Below, in pieces: positions 63,898 to 64,000 of a stretch of 64,000 bases of DNA (positions within the stretch are counted from its first letter, which is position 1; each line of letters starts with the position of its first letter). The position numbers were made by a program, and so were the translations under genes. This DNA is from Rhodopseudomonas palustris (GTDB taxonomy: Bacteria > Pseudomonadota > Alphaproteobacteria > Rhizobiales > Xanthobacteraceae): positions 1 through 64,000 of the forward strand of contig JACRJB010000005.1 in the NCBI GenBank assembly GCA_016215605.1. The letters run 5' to 3'. The notes beneath the pieces are model-generated. The model was not told where the DNA came from, did no database searches, and saw only the letters and a list, made by a program, of their open reading frames with translations.

Positions 63898-64000
63898 TCA
63901 CGCTCGCCGCGCCTTGCTCACCTTCAGCTCCAGCCCCGCGCGATCCTGCAGATAGCCGATCACGCTGAACAGGTTCTTAGCCTGCGGGTTGCCGTTCGGG
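63898..64000 (-). CDS. 3' end of an unrecognised gene (partial)
   Basis: The last 33 codons and stop of a minus-strand gene whose start lies outside the window. The tail reads NGNPQAKNLFSVIGYLQDRAGLELKV and ends SKARRA. GC-rich and in native style. No family can be named from this fragment. Confidence 0.5.
   Translation of the reverse strand, partial: PNGNPQAKNLFSVIGYLQDRAGLELKVSKARRA

Overview
This 64 kb window is GC-rich and looks like a chromosomal segment from a Rhodopseudomonas palustris / Bradyrhizobium-type alphaproteobacterium. The evidence is the flgB-flgC-fliE-fliQ-fliR-flhB cluster followed by a CckA hybrid kinase, CtrA-type boxes (TTAA-N7-TTAA), a FixK/FNR box, LexA boxes of the alphaproteobacterial direct-repeat type, class I fumarase, NADP isocitrate dehydrogenase, and several families of intergenic palindromic repeats. 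The species is inferred from gene content and protein style, not from a database search.

Layout. 1-4.7 kb: a dispersed repeat, a GrlR-like gene and a 1254-residue secreted TPR protein with a CtrA-type box. 4.8-13.2 kb: fliP/fliO (minus strand) diverge from the flgB..flhB flagellar export cluster (plus strand), which leads into cckA; a second CtrA box precedes flgB. 13.4-25.6 kb: Tim44-like protein, GST, GFA enzyme, a BrnTA toxin-antitoxin pair, fumarase, DUF429 and DUF3616 proteins, a YciB/IspZ-like protein, and a TetR regulator with two palindromic operators divergent from a membrane protein. 25.7-36.4 kb: SET-domain protein with a histone-H1-like tail, a diguanylate cyclase, an XRE regulator, a DsbA/FrnE-type thiol oxidoreductase, a CelD-like acetyltransferase, a caspase-like protein, PilZ, HdeA-like, hotdog thioesterase, several tiny secreted proteins, a Crp/Fnr regulator and a small Cys-containing gene under a FixK/FNR box. 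36.6-39.3 kb: a collagen-like lipoprotein, a CheY-like receiver and small proteins.

39.4-41.1 kb is a compositionally different (AT-richer) island inserted before recA. It carries the remnant of a P63C-domain gene broken by two compensating homopolymer indels, and a two-gene operon with a short dCTP deaminase, the kind of gene set seen in mobile or anti-phage cargo. 41.1-51.2 kb: SOS-controlled recA, the gcvT-gcvH-gcvP glycine cleavage operon behind a tandem glycine riboswitch, alaS and a GNAT acetyltransferase. 51.4-57.4 kb: an AI-2E-type transporter with an extra C-terminal domain and two divergent CPA2 K+/H+ antiporters. 57.5-64 kb: icd, a TrmJ-like methyltransferase fused to a DUF559 nuclease-like domain, two oppositely oriented ParDE modules flanking a DUF2147 gene, a Gre-type elongation factor, an AT-richer HNH endonuclease-like gene and a truncated unknown gene at the edge.

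The most unusual items are the recA-adjacent island, the TrmJ-DUF559 fusion, the SET protein with a histone-like tail, and the small FixK-box gene. No tRNA, rRNA, CRISPR array or intact insertion sequence was recognised.
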